Part shown: piece after piece, positions 25,153 to 34,288 of the stretch
How the letters are laid out: each line of letters starts with the position of its first letter
How positions within the stretch are numbered: position 1 is the stretch's first letter
Assembly (NCBI RefSeq): GCF_048270265.1
Contig: NZ_JBLWTD010000012.1
Coordinates: 30,560 to 94,559 of the forward strand
Length of the DNA stretch: 64,000 nt
From: Maricaulis sp048270265
Lineage (GTDB): Bacteria > Pseudomonadota > Alphaproteobacteria > Caulobacterales > Maricaulaceae
Reading direction: 5' to 3'
The notes under the pieces: model-generated
Databases searched by the model: none
Told to the model about the DNA's origin: nothing
Seen by the model: only the letters and a program-made list of their open reading frames with translations
Made by a program: the position numbers and the translations under genes

Positions 25153-26863
25153 CCTTCTGTTCCTCCTCGTCGGCAGCAGCCTCGTCAAGGTCGAGGCCCA
25201 ATGCCGCGGCCTCGGCTTCCAGCTCTGCCAGATCCATATTCTCGACGTCGAAGACGTGGGCGTCAGGATCTTCATCCTCGACTTCCTCGACTTCACGCAC
25301 CGGCAGGTCCTCCTCGGAGATCCAGCCGGCGACGACGCGGGCGCGCATGATCAGCATCTCGGCATCGTCCGCGGAAAGCTCGAAAGCCTCCAGCACGCCG
25401 GGCTGACGAACACGTTCGCCATTGACGGTTTCAAACCAGCCGCGCAGATCGTCGGTCACGAGACCGGCCAGATCCTCGACCGTCTTGATGTCATTCTCGC
25501 CGAGCGCAACAGCCATCGGCAAATCAATGCCTTCGACTTCCAGCAGGGCGTCCTCGACGCCGAGCTCCTTGCGCTTCGCATCCTGCTCGCCGGCAAGACG
25601 CTCGAGATAATCACGGGCACGCGCCTGGATTTCCTCGGCGGTGTCGTCGTCAAAGCCTTCGATCGCGGCGATTTCGCCAAGACCGACATAGGCGATGTCG
25701 GCGACATCGGTGAAGCCTTCGGTCGCCAGCAGCTGCGCGATGACTTCATCGACATCCAGCGCGCCGGTGAACAGGGCGGTGCGTTCAGCGAACTCACGCT
25801 GACGGCGTTCCGATTCTTCTTCCTCGGTGAGGATGTCGATCGACCAGCCGGTCAGTTGCGACGCCAGGCGGACATTCTGGCCGCGGCGGCCGATGGCGAG
25901 CGAGAGCTGCTCGTCAGGCACCACGACTTCAATGCGGCGGTCCTCCTCGTCGAGGACGACCTTGGACACTTCGGCCGGCTGCAGCGCGTTGACGATAAAG
26001 GTCGCCGGATCGTCAGACCACGGGATGATATCGATCTTTTCGCCAGCCAGTTCGGACACCACGGCCTGGACGCGCGAACCGCGCATACCGACACAGGCGC
26101 CGACCGGGTCGATCGACGCGTCATTGGAGATGACGGCGATCTTGGCGCGGCTGCCGGGATCACGGGCAACAGCCGAGATCTCGATAATGCCTTCGTAGAC
26201 TTCCGGCACTTCCTGCGCGAACAGGGCGGCCATGAAGTCCGGATGGGCGCGCGACAGGAAGATCTGCGGACCGCGGACTTCCTCACGCACATCATAGATA
26301 TAGGCACGCACGCGCTCATTCGTCTGCAAATTCTCGCGCGGGATGCCGTCGGCGCGGCGGATAATGCCCTCGGCGCGGCCGAGATCCATGATCACATTGC
26401 CGTATTCGACGCGCTTGACGATACCATTGATGATCTCGCCGACACGGTCCTTGTATTCCTCGAACTGGCGCGCACGCTCGGCTTCACGCACTTTCTGCGT
26501 GATGACCTGCTTGGCGGTCTGCGAGGCGACACGGCCGAACTCGATCGGAGGCAGCTCATCAGAGAAGACGGTGCCAATCTCGGCGGTCTTGTCGATCTTG
26601 CGCGCTTCGGCGAGAGAGATTTCCTGGCTGTCATTCTCGACTTCTTCGGCGACCGTCATGCAACGGGTCAGCGACAGCTCGCCGGTCTTCGGATCGATCT
26701 TGGCCCGGATATCGTTTTCGGCGCCGTAGCGGGATTTAGCAGCCTTTTGAATCGCTTCTTCAATCGCTTCGATCACGATCGTTTCGCTGATCGACTTCTC
26801 GGCCGCAACGGCACGCGCGATCTGCAGCAATTCAAGCCTGTTGGCGCTGACACCAATGCTCAT
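25145..26863 (-). CDS. nusA: Transcription termination/antitermination factor NusA
   Basis: NusA binds RNA polymerase and nascent RNA, promoting pausing, termination or antitermination. The 572-residue product has the N-terminal polymerase-binding domain (1-130, ISETIVIEAIEEAIQKAAKSRYG), an S1 domain (about 135-200), two KH domains (about 225-370, DPVGACVGMRGSRVQAV and AIGRRGQNVRLAS) and a C-terminal region with two acidic helix-hairpin repeats. The tail is strongly acidic. It starts 31 bases after rimP and its end overlaps the putative start of ylxR. The leader upstream of rimP carries an attenuator-like terminator that NusA itself could act on. Confidence 0.97.
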   Translation of the reverse strand: MSIGVSANRLELLQIARAVAAEKSISETIVIEAIEEAIQKAAKSRYGAENDIRAKIDPKTGELSLTRCMTVAEEVENDSQEISLAEARKIDKTAEIGTVFSDELPPIEFGRVASQTAKQVITQKVREAERARQFEEYKDRVGEIINGIVKRVEYGNVIMDLGRAEGIIRRADGIPRENLQTNERVRAYIYDVREEVRGPQIFLSRAHPDFMAALFAQEVPEVYEGIIEISAVARDPGSRAKIAVISNDASIDPVGACVGMRGSRVQAVVSELAGEKIDIIPWSDDPATFIVNALQPAEVSKVVLDEEDRRIEVVVPDEQLSLAIGRRGQNVRLASQLTGWSIDILTEEEESERRQREFAERTALFTGALDVDEVIAQLLATEGFTDVADIAYVGLGEIAAIEGFDDDTAEEIQARARDYLERLAGEQDAKRKELGVEDALLEVEGIDLPMAVALGENDIKTVEDLAGLVTDDLRGWFETVNGERVRQPGVLEAFELSADDAEMLIMRARVVAGWISEEDLPVREVEEVEDEDPDAHVFDVENMDLAELEAEAAALGLDLDEAAADEEEQKAD

Positions 26864-26894
26864 CGGAAGTTCCCCGTTACGATGGACTGCGACA

Positions 26895-27428
26895 TCATTC
26901 GTCTCCTTCGGTCGTCGCGGGCGCCTCGGCGCGCGCTTTCAAATTCGCCTCGATCAAGGCGTCCGTCAAAACCAGTTTGGCGTCGATGATCCAGTCAAAC
27001 GGGATCAGCGTCGTATCTTCTTCGCCCTCGACATCGAGCAGGACATTCTCGCCCTCGATACCGGCCAGCATGCCCCTGAAGCGCTTGCGCCCATCGGCGA
27101 GGCGGTCGAGCTCGATCTTGGCCTCATTGCCTTCCCAGCGCGCGAAATGCGGCAGGGTGGTCAGGGGCCGGTCGATACCCGGTGAGGAGACCTCGAGATC
27201 ATACTCTCCGGAAATCGGGTCTTCGGTTTCCAGGGCGCCGGAAATGCCGCGCGACAGACGCGCGCAATCCTCAACGCCAATGGAACTTTCGGGACGGTCA
27301 GCCATGATCTGCAGCCGGGCGCGTTTGCCGGACAGGACGCGCACGCGGACAATCTCCAGCCCGAGTTCGGCAGCAACCGGCTCGGCCAGATTGAGGATGC
27401 GGATATCCTGTGGTGTCTTCGTCTTCAA
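26895..27428 (-). CDS. rimP: Ribosome maturation factor RimP
   Basis: RimP binds the free 30S subunit and helps its late assembly. The 177-residue product shows LAEPVAAELGLEIVRVRV, GVEDCARLSRGISGALE and SGEYDLEVSSPGIDRPL, the family signatures, followed by the Sm-like C-terminal domain. No ATG is in position: TTG 27428 with GGAG eight bases before it gives the normal length, so I take this as the start; the frame is open further upstream through the leader but without a suitable start. It is first in the rimP-nusA-ylxR-infB cluster. Confidence 0.9.
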   Translation of the reverse strand: MKTKTPQDIRILNLAEPVAAELGLEIVRVRVLSGKRARLQIMADRPESSIGVEDCARLSRGISGALETEDPISGEYDLEVSSPGIDRPLTTLPHFARWEGNEAKIELDRLADGRKRFRGMLAGIEGENVLLDVEGEEDTTLIPFDWIIDAKLVLTDALIEANLKARAEAPATTEGDE

Positions 27429-27452
27429 GCCAGCGGCTCCGTTTGCAGTAAC

Positions 27453-27483
27453 AAAAAGAGCGGCCGCCGTTAGGCGACCGCTC
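27453..27483 (-). terminator. Attenuator-like terminator in the rimP-nusA leader
   Basis: On the minus strand, an 11-base arm (27483-27473) pairs with 27468-27458 with a single mismatch around a GTTA loop, and is followed by TTTTTGTT. It lies 24 bases before the rimP start and 40 bases after the trmB stop. It could be the trmB terminator. However, a good promoter overlaps the end of trmB (27524-27552), so it would then sit in the leader of the nusA operon and act as an attenuator. A weaker hairpin (CGATCGCAT with ATGCTATCG, one mismatch) precedes it. Confidence 0.6.
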
Positions 27484-27522
27484 GATAGCATCATCCAATG
27501 CGATCGAACTTGTGTATGGCGC

Positions 27523-28248
27523 TTATATAGACGCCCGGGCCGGGTTTGGCAAGACAGCGCCGCCGCGGCAGACGAAGTCCATGAAGACCGGCGCGCAATC
27601 ACCCAGATTCTTGGTCTCGTAGCGCGTGCGGACATGATCGCCCGGGGCGATACGCCAGTCATCGGCCTGCCGGGCCGTCCAGTCGAAGCGGTCATCGCCG
27701 GCAAATTCGGCCATGACGTGGTCGGCATAGGACTTCACATCGGTCGCAATCCGCAATTGCCCGCCGGGCTTGAGGATGCGGGCAAACTCGTCGCGGGTCG
27801 ACTGCTGGATGAAACGGCGTTTGGCGTGACGTTTCTTGTGCCAGGGATCCGGGAAGAGCAGGAAAATCCGGTCGATCGAGGTATCGGCAAAGCGCGGCAG
27901 CGCGTCACGCGCATCACCGCGATGGAGACGCACATTGGTCAGGCCGCCCTCATCGACGCCGGCCAGAGCCTTCGCCACCCCGTTGAGGAAGGGTTCGATC
28001 CCGATATAGAGGTTTTGCGGATGGGCCGTGGCCTGGGCGACGAGATGCTCGCCGCTGCCGAAACCGATCTCCAGCACATGGCCCTGCTTTCCGGGGACCA
28101 GCCGGGCTGGCACGACTTCACCCTCCGCCGGCAGATCAAGCGCCGGCAGAAGATTGTCAATCAGGGCCTGCTGGCGCGCCGAGAGCGGTTTGCCCTTGGC
28201 CCGTCCGAACAGCCGGAAATCTCCGGATGCATTGAGTTGGTCAGTCAT
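27523..28248 (-). CDS. trmB: tRNA (guanine-N7-)-methyltransferase
   Basis: TrmB methylates G46 in the variable loop of tRNAs using S-adenosylmethionine. The 241-residue product shows the SAM-binding motif EIGFGSGEH (60-68), the family motif LFPDPWHKKRH (131-141) and a C-terminal TDVKSYADHVM with the later TRYETKN segment. ATG 28248 gives normal length; the frame continues upstream but overlaps the XRE gene. It follows that regulator by 43 bases on the same strand. Confidence 0.95.
   Translation of the reverse strand: MTDQLNASGDFRLFGRAKGKPLSARQQALIDNLLPALDLPAEGEVVPARLVPGKQGHVLEIGFGSGEHLVAQATAHPQNLYIGIEPFLNGVAKALAGVDEGGLTNVRLHRGDARDALPRFADTSIDRIFLLFPDPWHKKRHAKRRFIQQSTRDEFARILKPGGQLRIATDVKSYADHVMAEFAGDDRFDWTARQADDWRIAPGDHVRTRYETKNLGDCAPVFMDFVCRGGAVLPNPARASI
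27524..27552 (-). promoter_or_regulatory. Putative sigma-70 promoter of rimP-nusA-infB
   Basis: On the minus strand TTGCCA (27552-27547) and TATATA (27529-27524) are separated by exactly 17 bases, at the very 3' end of trmB. The -35 matches the consensus at five of six positions. Transcription would start near 27517, giving an approximately 88-base leader before the rimP start that contains the hairpin-T-run at 27483-27453. The call is by pattern only. Confidence 0.45.
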
Positions 28249-28291
28249 ACGCACGGCATAGCGAATTGTTTCGCCGCCTGCACGCGCAACG

Positions 28292-28714
28292 TCAGTGCGC
28301 CAGCTCGTCTTCTTCAGCCGCGAGCGTGCGAACAAGCTCAAGCACGCGCCGCCGGACCTTGGCATCGCTGATCCGGGAAAACGCCTCGGCAAGCGAAACA
28401 CCATCTGAGCTCTGGATGAAATTGTAGACAATCGGGGTCTGGTCGCCTTCGGCCATGCCGGACACCATCGGCTTGTCGGCCAGGTCCTCGAAGAAAAACT
28501 GGACCGGCACTTCAAGCACGCGCGAAAGACGATAGAGCCGGCTTGCACCGACGCGGTTGGCGCCGCGTTCGTATTTCTGGACCTGCTGGAATGTCACGCC
28601 CAGCTCATCGCCCAGTTTTTCCTGGCTCATTTTCATCAACTGACGGCGCAGCCGAATTCTTGACCCCACATGCATGTCGACCGGATTCGGGACGCGGGGG
28701 TTCACTTTCTGCAT
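28292..28714 (-). CDS. XRE-family helix-turn-helix regulator
   Basis: The 140-residue protein carries a Cro/CI-type HTH (about 17-72: VGSRIRLRRQLMKMSQEKLGDELG, TFQQVQKYERGANRVGASRL, each part typical). The strongly conserved PNPVDMHVGSR and VPVQFFFEDL segments mark the broad alphaproteobacterial XRE group found in Caulobacter and rhizobia. The C-terminal part (75-140) has two helices probably used for dimerisation. Targets are unknown. It lies between lnt and trmB on the same strand. Confidence 0.88.
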   Translation of the reverse strand: MQKVNPRVPNPVDMHVGSRIRLRRQLMKMSQEKLGDELGVTFQQVQKYERGANRVGASRLYRLSRVLEVPVQFFFEDLADKPMVSGMAEGDQTPIVYNFIQSSDGVSLAEAFSRISDAKVRRRVLELVRTLAAEEDELAH

Positions 28715-28801
28715 TTATTCACCTCATTTGCGGGCCTCGTGCCCGTCGATTGCAGCCAGAAACTAACATGGGCAGGGCTGCACGGCACCATCACTATCTG
28801 G

Positions 28802-30412
28802 TCACCGGGTGAAGTTTAAATATTTTTCTACCACTTTACGTCGGTGCAAAATGATGCCTGCAATCACGAACCCGTTCACAATCCAGAACAACCAGTCCCC
28901 CCAGAAGGCATAAAGCGGGGCGGCGATCGGCCGCGGCAGGTCGACATCATAGGCGCCTTCGCTCGCGGGTTCGATCGCGACCGGCATGCGCCCGAAGGCG
29001 TCGATAACGCCCGAAACACCGCGTGATGCCGAGCGAATCATCGGCAAGCCGGTCTCGATCGAGCGGTAGCGGGTCTGGTTGACATGCTGCTGCGGGCCAC
29101 TGGTTTCACCGAACCAGGCATCGTTGGACAGATTGAACAACCAGGATGGCCGCGGTGTGCCGGCATGGACGAAACCGGGGAAGATGCCCTCATAACAAAT
29201 GAGCGGCATCATCGGCGGCGCCTCCGGCACATCCATCACGATCGGCCCGTCGCCGGGCGTGTACTGCAATCGGGCGAACTCGGAAAAACCGATCGCCGAC
29301 AACAGGCCCGACAGCGGAATGCTCTCGCCGAACGGGGCGAGCAATGTCTTGTCATAGAGGCCGACATCGCGCGGCGCGCCGCCCTGATAGCGCAGCACGG
29401 CCAGCGAATTGTAATAGGTCTCGTCGTCCTCCAGCCCGCCCACGCGCCGGCTGATACCGGACATCAGGATCTGGTCATTGGCAAACAGCTCGCCGATCAG
29501 GCTCAGGGTAGCACCATCCTCGAGCATGTAGATCGGCAGGGCGCCTTCCGGCCACAAGACGTGCGTGACCTCGTCGAGACCGGGCGCGGCGGTCAGACCG
29601 AGATAGCGATCACGGGCCAGAAGGGCACCGTTCGCCCCCCATTTCTCGGCCTGGGTGATCGCGGCATGCACGATCCGCAAACGCACCCCGGGTTCAACGC
29701 CCGGATCGGGCTCCTGCAGCCGCAGGGCACCGAAACTGAACAGGATCAGCAGGATTGCCGCTCCGGCCATGGCGGGCATCAGGCGTTTCATCCGCAGCAC
29801 CGGCCCGACCGCAACGGCGGGCGAGACCAGGACCAGAAGCGTGAGCAGGCTGAGCCCGTAAACGCCGAACCAGGACGCTGTCTGGCTGATCGCACCACCG
29901 GCAGGCCAGGCATAGGCCGGGAGATTCCACGGCAGGCCGCCGAACAGGTGGCCCCGCAGCCATTCGAACACCGCCAGGCATACGGCAAACACCAGCACCC
30001 GCCACTCGGAACGTTGTGCCAGCAACGCATAGCTTGCCATGGCCCCACCCCAGAAAGCAGCCAGCAGGGCGGCGAGGGCCGGGACGGCGAAGGGGATCAA
30101 CGGGATGTATTCCGGGCCCCGGTTGATGAAGGCATAGGCCAGCCAGAACATGCCTGCGATGAAATAGCCGAAGCCGAACAGGAAGCCGCGCCAGAAGGCG
30201 CTGCGCAATGGCAGGGCCTTGCGGCGGGCGCCATCAACGGTCCAGAGCAGGATCGCCAGGCCCGGGATCAGGATTGGCCAGACATAGACCGGCGCCATGG
30301 CCAGGGCCGACATTGCGCCGGCCACAAACAGTATCAATGCCAATCGCCAGCCACTTGCGGCGGCGATCCCTGCGCGAAGCCGCCCGGGCGAATACCAGGC
30401 ATGGCGGGTCAA
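28802..30412 (-). CDS. lnt: Apolipoprotein N-acyltransferase
   Basis: Lnt transfers the third acyl chain onto the N-terminal cysteine of lipoproteins at the periplasmic face of the inner membrane. The 536-residue product has about eight N-terminal membrane helices (20-230) and a C-terminal nitrilase-like domain, with the triad Glu289 (LWPEGALP), Lys355 (YDKTLLAPFGE) and Cys406 (PLICYEGIF). It starts with TTG 30412, which overlaps the stop of the corC-like gene by four bases (TTGA). The order miaB-phoH-ybeY-corC-lnt is conserved. Confidence 0.95.
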   Translation of the reverse strand: MTRHAWYSPGRLRAGIAAASGWRLALILFVAGAMSALAMAPVYVWPILIPGLAILLWTVDGARRKALPLRSAFWRGFLFGFGYFIAGMFWLAYAFINRGPEYIPLIPFAVPALAALLAAFWGGAMASYALLAQRSEWRVLVFAVCLAVFEWLRGHLFGGLPWNLPAYAWPAGGAISQTASWFGVYGLSLLTLLVLVSPAVAVGPVLRMKRLMPAMAGAAILLILFSFGALRLQEPDPGVEPGVRLRIVHAAITQAEKWGANGALLARDRYLGLTAAPGLDEVTHVLWPEGALPIYMLEDGATLSLIGELFANDQILMSGISRRVGGLEDDETYYNSLAVLRYQGGAPRDVGLYDKTLLAPFGESIPLSGLLSAIGFSEFARLQYTPGDGPIVMDVPEAPPMMPLICYEGIFPGFVHAGTPRPSWLFNLSNDAWFGETSGPQQHVNQTRYRSIETGLPMIRSASRGVSGVIDAFGRMPVAIEPASEGAYDVDLPRPIAAPLYAFWGDWLFWIVNGFVIAGIILHRRKVVEKYLNFTR

Positions 30413-31311
30413 GACTGGTCGGCTCCCTCGTCCGGCATCGCCGCCGCAGCGTGGGTCCAGTGTGTCGCACGGACCCGCATCCGCTTGATCCGGCGCGGAT
30501 CGGCCTCCAGCACCTCGAATTCATAACCCTTGGGGTGTCGGATCACCTCGCCGCGTTCAGGCACCCGGCCCGTCAGCGTAAAGACGAGACCGCCGAGACT
30601 GTCGACATCCTCGTCCTCGTCGGGGCCGGCAATCTCTTCGCCGACCACCTGTTCGAAGGCGTCGATCTCGGCGCGGGCCTCGACATCCCAGACGCCCGGT
30701 CCGCGGGCGCGGATCGCCGGGGCATCCTCGTCATCATGCTCATCCTCGATATCACCGACGATGGGCTCGATCAGATCCTCGAAGGTCACCAGCCCGTCCG
30801 TGCCGCCATATTCATCGACAACCAGGGCCAGATGCATGCGGCGCCCCTGCATGCGGCGCAGCAGATCGGTGGCGCGCATCGAAGGCGGAGCGAACAGCAG
30901 CGGCCGCGTCATCGCCGGCAGAACCTGGCGATCAGCCCAGCCCGGCTCGCGCTCGCCCGCTTCATCGGGGGCAAGATGGACGATGAGGTCCTTGATGTGC
31001 ACGACGCCGATCGGGTCATCGAGGGTTTCGCGATAGACCGGCAGGCGTGAATGCGCCGCCTTGGCGAAGGTTCGCACCAGCTCGCCAAGCGGGGTGGAAA
31101 CCTCGACCCCGGTGATGTCGGCGCGCGGCACCATCACATCGACAACGCGCAGGTCATCAAGGGCATCCGGATCGATCTTGAAGGCTGGAGCCGTGGGCAG
31201 TTTGACCGGATCCGTGGGCGCATCCGGCTTGGCCGGGGCATCAGGCCCGCCGAAAATCCGCCCGAACCATGACCGGGTATCGTCGTCGGCATTGTCGTCC
31301 ACACTACTCAT
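30409..31311 (-). CDS. CorC/TlyC-type CBS-domain protein
   Basis: The approximately 300-residue soluble protein has a poorly ordered N-terminus, two CBS domains (about 60-185: VMVPRADITGVEVSTP, HSRLPVYRETLDDPIGVVHIKDL, LALVVDEYGGTDGLVTFEDL) and a C-terminal CorC_HlyC domain (about 195-285, SLGGLVFTLTGRVPERGE). The family is linked to Mg/Co efflux and to membrane damage; it lacks the membrane DUF21 part, as CorC does. ATG 31311 overlaps the ybeY stop by eight bases; an ATG two codons earlier is equally possible. It is coupled to lnt downstream. Confidence 0.88.
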   Translation of the reverse strand: MSSVDDNADDDTRSWFGRIFGGPDAPAKPDAPTDPVKLPTAPAFKIDPDALDDLRVVDVMVPRADITGVEVSTPLGELVRTFAKAAHSRLPVYRETLDDPIGVVHIKDLIVHLAPDEAGEREPGWADRQVLPAMTRPLLFAPPSMRATDLLRRMQGRRMHLALVVDEYGGTDGLVTFEDLIEPIVGDIEDEHDDEDAPAIRARGPGVWDVEARAEIDAFEQVVGEEIAGPDEDEDVDSLGGLVFTLTGRVPERGEVIRHPKGYEFEVLEADPRRIKRMRVRATHWTHAAAAMPDEGADQS

Positions 31312-31786
31312 CGGCATCCATCCCGCCGCCCGTGGTGTCGAGATAGGGGTCGGCAATACCCAACCGCGCCAGAGCCCGGCGCTCGATCTCTTCCATTACC
31401 TGGGCCTCGTCATCATCCTGGTGATCATAACCCTGAAGATGCAGGAATCCATGCACGATCAGATGACGCAGATGATCGGATGGAGACAGCGCACGGTCAC
31501 CGGCCTCGCGCATGACCACACCGGAGGCCAGGGCGATATCGCCGAGATGGTTGACCGTGTGTTCCGAGGCCGGAAAGGACAGCACATTCGTAGGGTTCGG
31601 CTTTTGCCGGAAACGGCCATTGAGCTCGCTCATCGCCGCATCATCGGTCAGCAGCACCGCAATGACGCCGGGCAAGGCATCGTTGATTTCCGCACCGGCG
31701 GCTGCGATGGCCTGTTCGACCAGACGGGTCTTGCCCTCGATTGCATTCCAGGCCTCGTCTTCAACGATGACATCGACAGCATTCAT
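31304..31786 (-). CDS. ybeY: rRNA maturation endoribonuclease YbeY
   Basis: YbeY is a zinc-dependent RNase for 16S 3'-end processing and ribosome quality control. The 160-residue product has the metal motif with His112, His116 and His122 in HGFLHLQGYDHQ, preceded by TNVLSFPASE and LGDIALASGVV. The length is normal. It starts five bases after phoH and overlaps the corC-like gene; the PhoH-YbeY pair is one of the most conserved in bacteria. Confidence 0.95.
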   Translation of the reverse strand: MNAVDVIVEDEAWNAIEGKTRLVEQAIAAAGAEINDALPGVIAVLLTDDAAMSELNGRFRQKPNPTNVLSFPASEHTVNHLGDIALASGVVMREAGDRALSPSDHLRHLIVHGFLHLQGYDHQDDDEAQVMEEIERRALARLGIADPYLDTTGGGMDADE

Positions 31787-31791
31787 CGCGC

Positions 31792-32814
31792 TCAGGCTCC
31801 GCCTCGCTTGTTCAGATCGTCTTCATAGGCCGCGACAATGCGGGCCACGAGGTCATGGCGCACAACATCGTCCCGGGTAAAGCGGATCGCCGCCACACCC
31901 TTGGTCTCGGCGAGAATTTCCAGCGCATGCGGCAGGCCGGACGGATCGCGCGGCAGCAGGTCACACTGGCTCGGATCGCCGGTGACCGCCATGCGCGAGC
32001 CCTCGCCAAGCCGGGTCAGCACCATCTGCATCTGGGCGCGGGACGTGTTCTGGGCCTCGTCAACAATGACAAAGGCACGGTTGAGCGTGCGCCCGCGCAT
32101 GAAGGCGATCGGTGCGACCTCGATACGGCCATCGGCGCGCATGCGTTCCAGCTCGGCGCGCCCCAGCGTATCGGCCAGCGCATCCCACACAGGCAGAAGA
32201 TACGGGTCGACCTTCTCATTGAGATCGCCGGGCAGGAAGCCGAGCTTCTCGCCGGCCTCGACGGCCGGGCGGGTGATGATGAGTTTCTCGAACTTGCGCT
32301 GCACCAGCATGGAGGCGCCATAGGCCACGGCCAGCAGGGTCTTGCCGGTACCGGCTGGGCCGACACCGAAGATCAGGTCATAGGCCTTTTCATTTTTCAG
32401 CGCGCGGACATAGGCGCGCTGGCCCTCGGTGCGGGCGATCAGGCTGGCGCCGCGCGGCACGCGGATGACGCCATCATCGGGCTGGACCGGAGCATCGCCG
32501 CCATCGAGCATGCGCAGGGCGGCGCGAACCGTCGCCTCGTCGCAGGTCAGGCCGTGGGCGAGGCTGGCATAGAGCCCCTTGAGCACGCGTTTGGCATCGT
32601 CACGCGCCTGCGGGTCGCCGGCCGCGATCACGATCTGGCCGCCGCCGGGCGCGCTCAGACGCACGCCGAGCTCTTCCTCGATCAGGATCAGGAAGCGGTC
32701 ACCGGCACCGACCATGGCGCGCAGCCGTTCGACATCATCGAAATGCAGGCCTTCGGAGACTTCACGGCGTGGCTTGGCGGCGCGGGTTTTCGAGGGGGAT
32801 TTGGGCGGCTTCAC
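31792..32814 (-). CDS. phoH: PhoH-like ATPase
   Basis: The 340-residue product is a P-loop ATPase of the PhoH/YbeZ type, with an N-terminal KH-like region, Walker A GPAGTGKT (152-159), and a VDEAQNTS Walker B stretch about 240. The following TRLGEGSRMAVTGDPSQCDL is typical of the family. PhoH proteins act with YbeY in RNA or ribosome metabolism, possibly as RNA helicases. The start ATG overlaps the miaB stop by four bases. Confidence 0.92.
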   Translation of the reverse strand: MKPPKSPSKTRAAKPRREVSEGLHFDDVERLRAMVGAGDRFLILIEEELGVRLSAPGGGQIVIAAGDPQARDDAKRVLKGLYASLAHGLTCDEATVRAALRMLDGGDAPVQPDDGVIRVPRGASLIARTEGQRAYVRALKNEKAYDLIFGVGPAGTGKTLLAVAYGASMLVQRKFEKLIITRPAVEAGEKLGFLPGDLNEKVDPYLLPVWDALADTLGRAELERMRADGRIEVAPIAFMRGRTLNRAFVIVDEAQNTSRAQMQMVLTRLGEGSRMAVTGDPSQCDLLPRDPSGLPHALEILAETKGVAAIRFTRDDVVRHDLVARIVAAYEDDLNKRGGA

Positions 32815-34181
32815 GCGACGTCTTGCTCCGCACCCACCAGCTGACCTGACAGGGAGTTCCTCGACGCGTCCTCGATCCTGACCATACCGATGCGCCCGAT
32901 CAATTCGGCCGGGCCATCGACATGCACCGACTGGAGATAGGGGCTGCGGCCGTGCAGCTGCCCGGCAATCCGTCCGGCTTTCTCGAACAGCACCGGCAGG
33001 GTGCGGCCGATCTGGGAGCGGTTGAAACCGGTCTGTTGCTCATCGAGCAGGGCCTGGAGCGCGTGCAGCCGCTCCGTCTTCACGATTTCGTCGATCTGGT
33101 TCGGCATGGCCGCGCCCGGCGTTCCGGGACGGCGCGAATACTTGAACGAGAAGGCGCTGGCATAACCGATTTCACGGACGCAATTCATCGTCTCCTCGAA
33201 ATCGGCATCGGTTTCACCGGGGAAACCAACAATGAAATCACCGGAAATCGCGATATCGGGCCGCACCTCACGCATGCGGGCGATCATCTCGGCGTATTCG
33301 GCATAGGTGTGCTGGCGGTTCATCGCCTTCAGGATCCGGTCCGAGCCGCTTTGAATCGGCAGGTGCAGATAAGGCATGATCCGGGGCTCATCGCGATGGG
33401 CGGCGATCAGCGTCTCATCCATATCGCGCGGATGGCTGGTCAGATAGCGGATACGCTCGATCCCGCCGATCAGGGCGAGGTGGCGCAGCAACTGGCCCAG
33501 ACCCCACGGCCCGTCGGCCTCGCGGCCGGCTGGCGGCGCGCCGTGATAGGCATTGACGTTCTGGCCCAGCAAGGTGATCTCGCGCACGCCCTGGGCGGCC
33601 AGGCGGCGGATCTCGTCGACCAGCTGGTCAACCGGACGCGACCATTCGGCGCCGCGCGTATAGGGCACGACGCAGAAGGTGCAGAACTTGTCGCAACCTT
33701 CCTGCACCGTCACGAAGGCGGAATAGCCCTCGACATGACGTTTGGCCGGCAGCAGGTCGAACTTGTCCTCGACCTCGAATTCCGTGTCGAGCGCCTCGCC
33801 GCGGGCGCGATGGGCGCGGGCGATCAGCTCGGGAAGCTTGTGATAGCTCTGCGGTCCGACCACGAGATCGACCGTCGGGGCGCGGCGCATGATCTCGGCA
33901 CCCTCGGCCTGGGCGACACAGCCGGCGACGGCGATCGTCATGCCGCCGCTCTCGGCCTTCGCCTCCTTGAAGGGGCGCAGGCGACCGAGGTCGGAATACA
34001 GTTTTTCCGCCGCCTTCTCGCGGATATGACAGGTATTGATGATGACCAGATCGGAGCCTTCGGCCTGATCCGAGGTCTCATAGCCAAGCGGCGTCAGAAC
34101 GTCCTTCATCCTCTCGGAATCATAGACATTCATCTGGCAACCATAGGTCTTGATATAAAGGCGTTTACGCGTCGAGCTCAT
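32811..34181 (-). CDS. miaB: tRNA-2-methylthio-N6-dimethylallyladenosine synthase
   Basis: MiaB adds the methylthio group to i6A37 of tRNAs that read UNN codons. The 456-residue radical-SAM methylthiotransferase has the N-terminal cluster cysteines 15 (TYGCQMN), 51 (NTCHIREKA) and 88 (AGCVAQ), the radical-SAM CxxxCxxC at 163/167/170 (EGCDKFCTFC), and a C-terminal TRAM domain (about 390-455). ATG 34181 is preferred over upstream in-frame starts because MSSTRKRLYIKTYG is the usual N-terminus. It is first in the miaB-phoH-ybeY-corC-lnt series. Confidence 0.95.
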   Translation of the reverse strand: MSSTRKRLYIKTYGCQMNVYDSERMKDVLTPLGYETSDQAEGSDLVIINTCHIREKAAEKLYSDLGRLRPFKEAKAESGGMTIAVAGCVAQAEGAEIMRRAPTVDLVVGPQSYHKLPELIARAHRARGEALDTEFEVEDKFDLLPAKRHVEGYSAFVTVQEGCDKFCTFCVVPYTRGAEWSRPVDQLVDEIRRLAAQGVREITLLGQNVNAYHGAPPAGREADGPWGLGQLLRHLALIGGIERIRYLTSHPRDMDETLIAAHRDEPRIMPYLHLPIQSGSDRILKAMNRQHTYAEYAEMIARMREVRPDIAISGDFIVGFPGETDADFEETMNCVREIGYASAFSFKYSRRPGTPGAAMPNQIDEIVKTERLHALQALLDEQQTGFNRSQIGRTLPVLFEKAGRIAGQLHGRSPYLQSVHVDGPAELIGRIGMVRIEDASRNSLSGQLVGAEQDVA

Positions 34182-34288
34182 CGTCACTCTGGGGCAACCG
34201 CGACCGGTCGACTTGTTTCCGTCCCGGTCCATGCCGGGGAAGCCGCGGGTTATGGGCGAAACTCGCCCTCAAGGCAAGGCCTGCCGCC

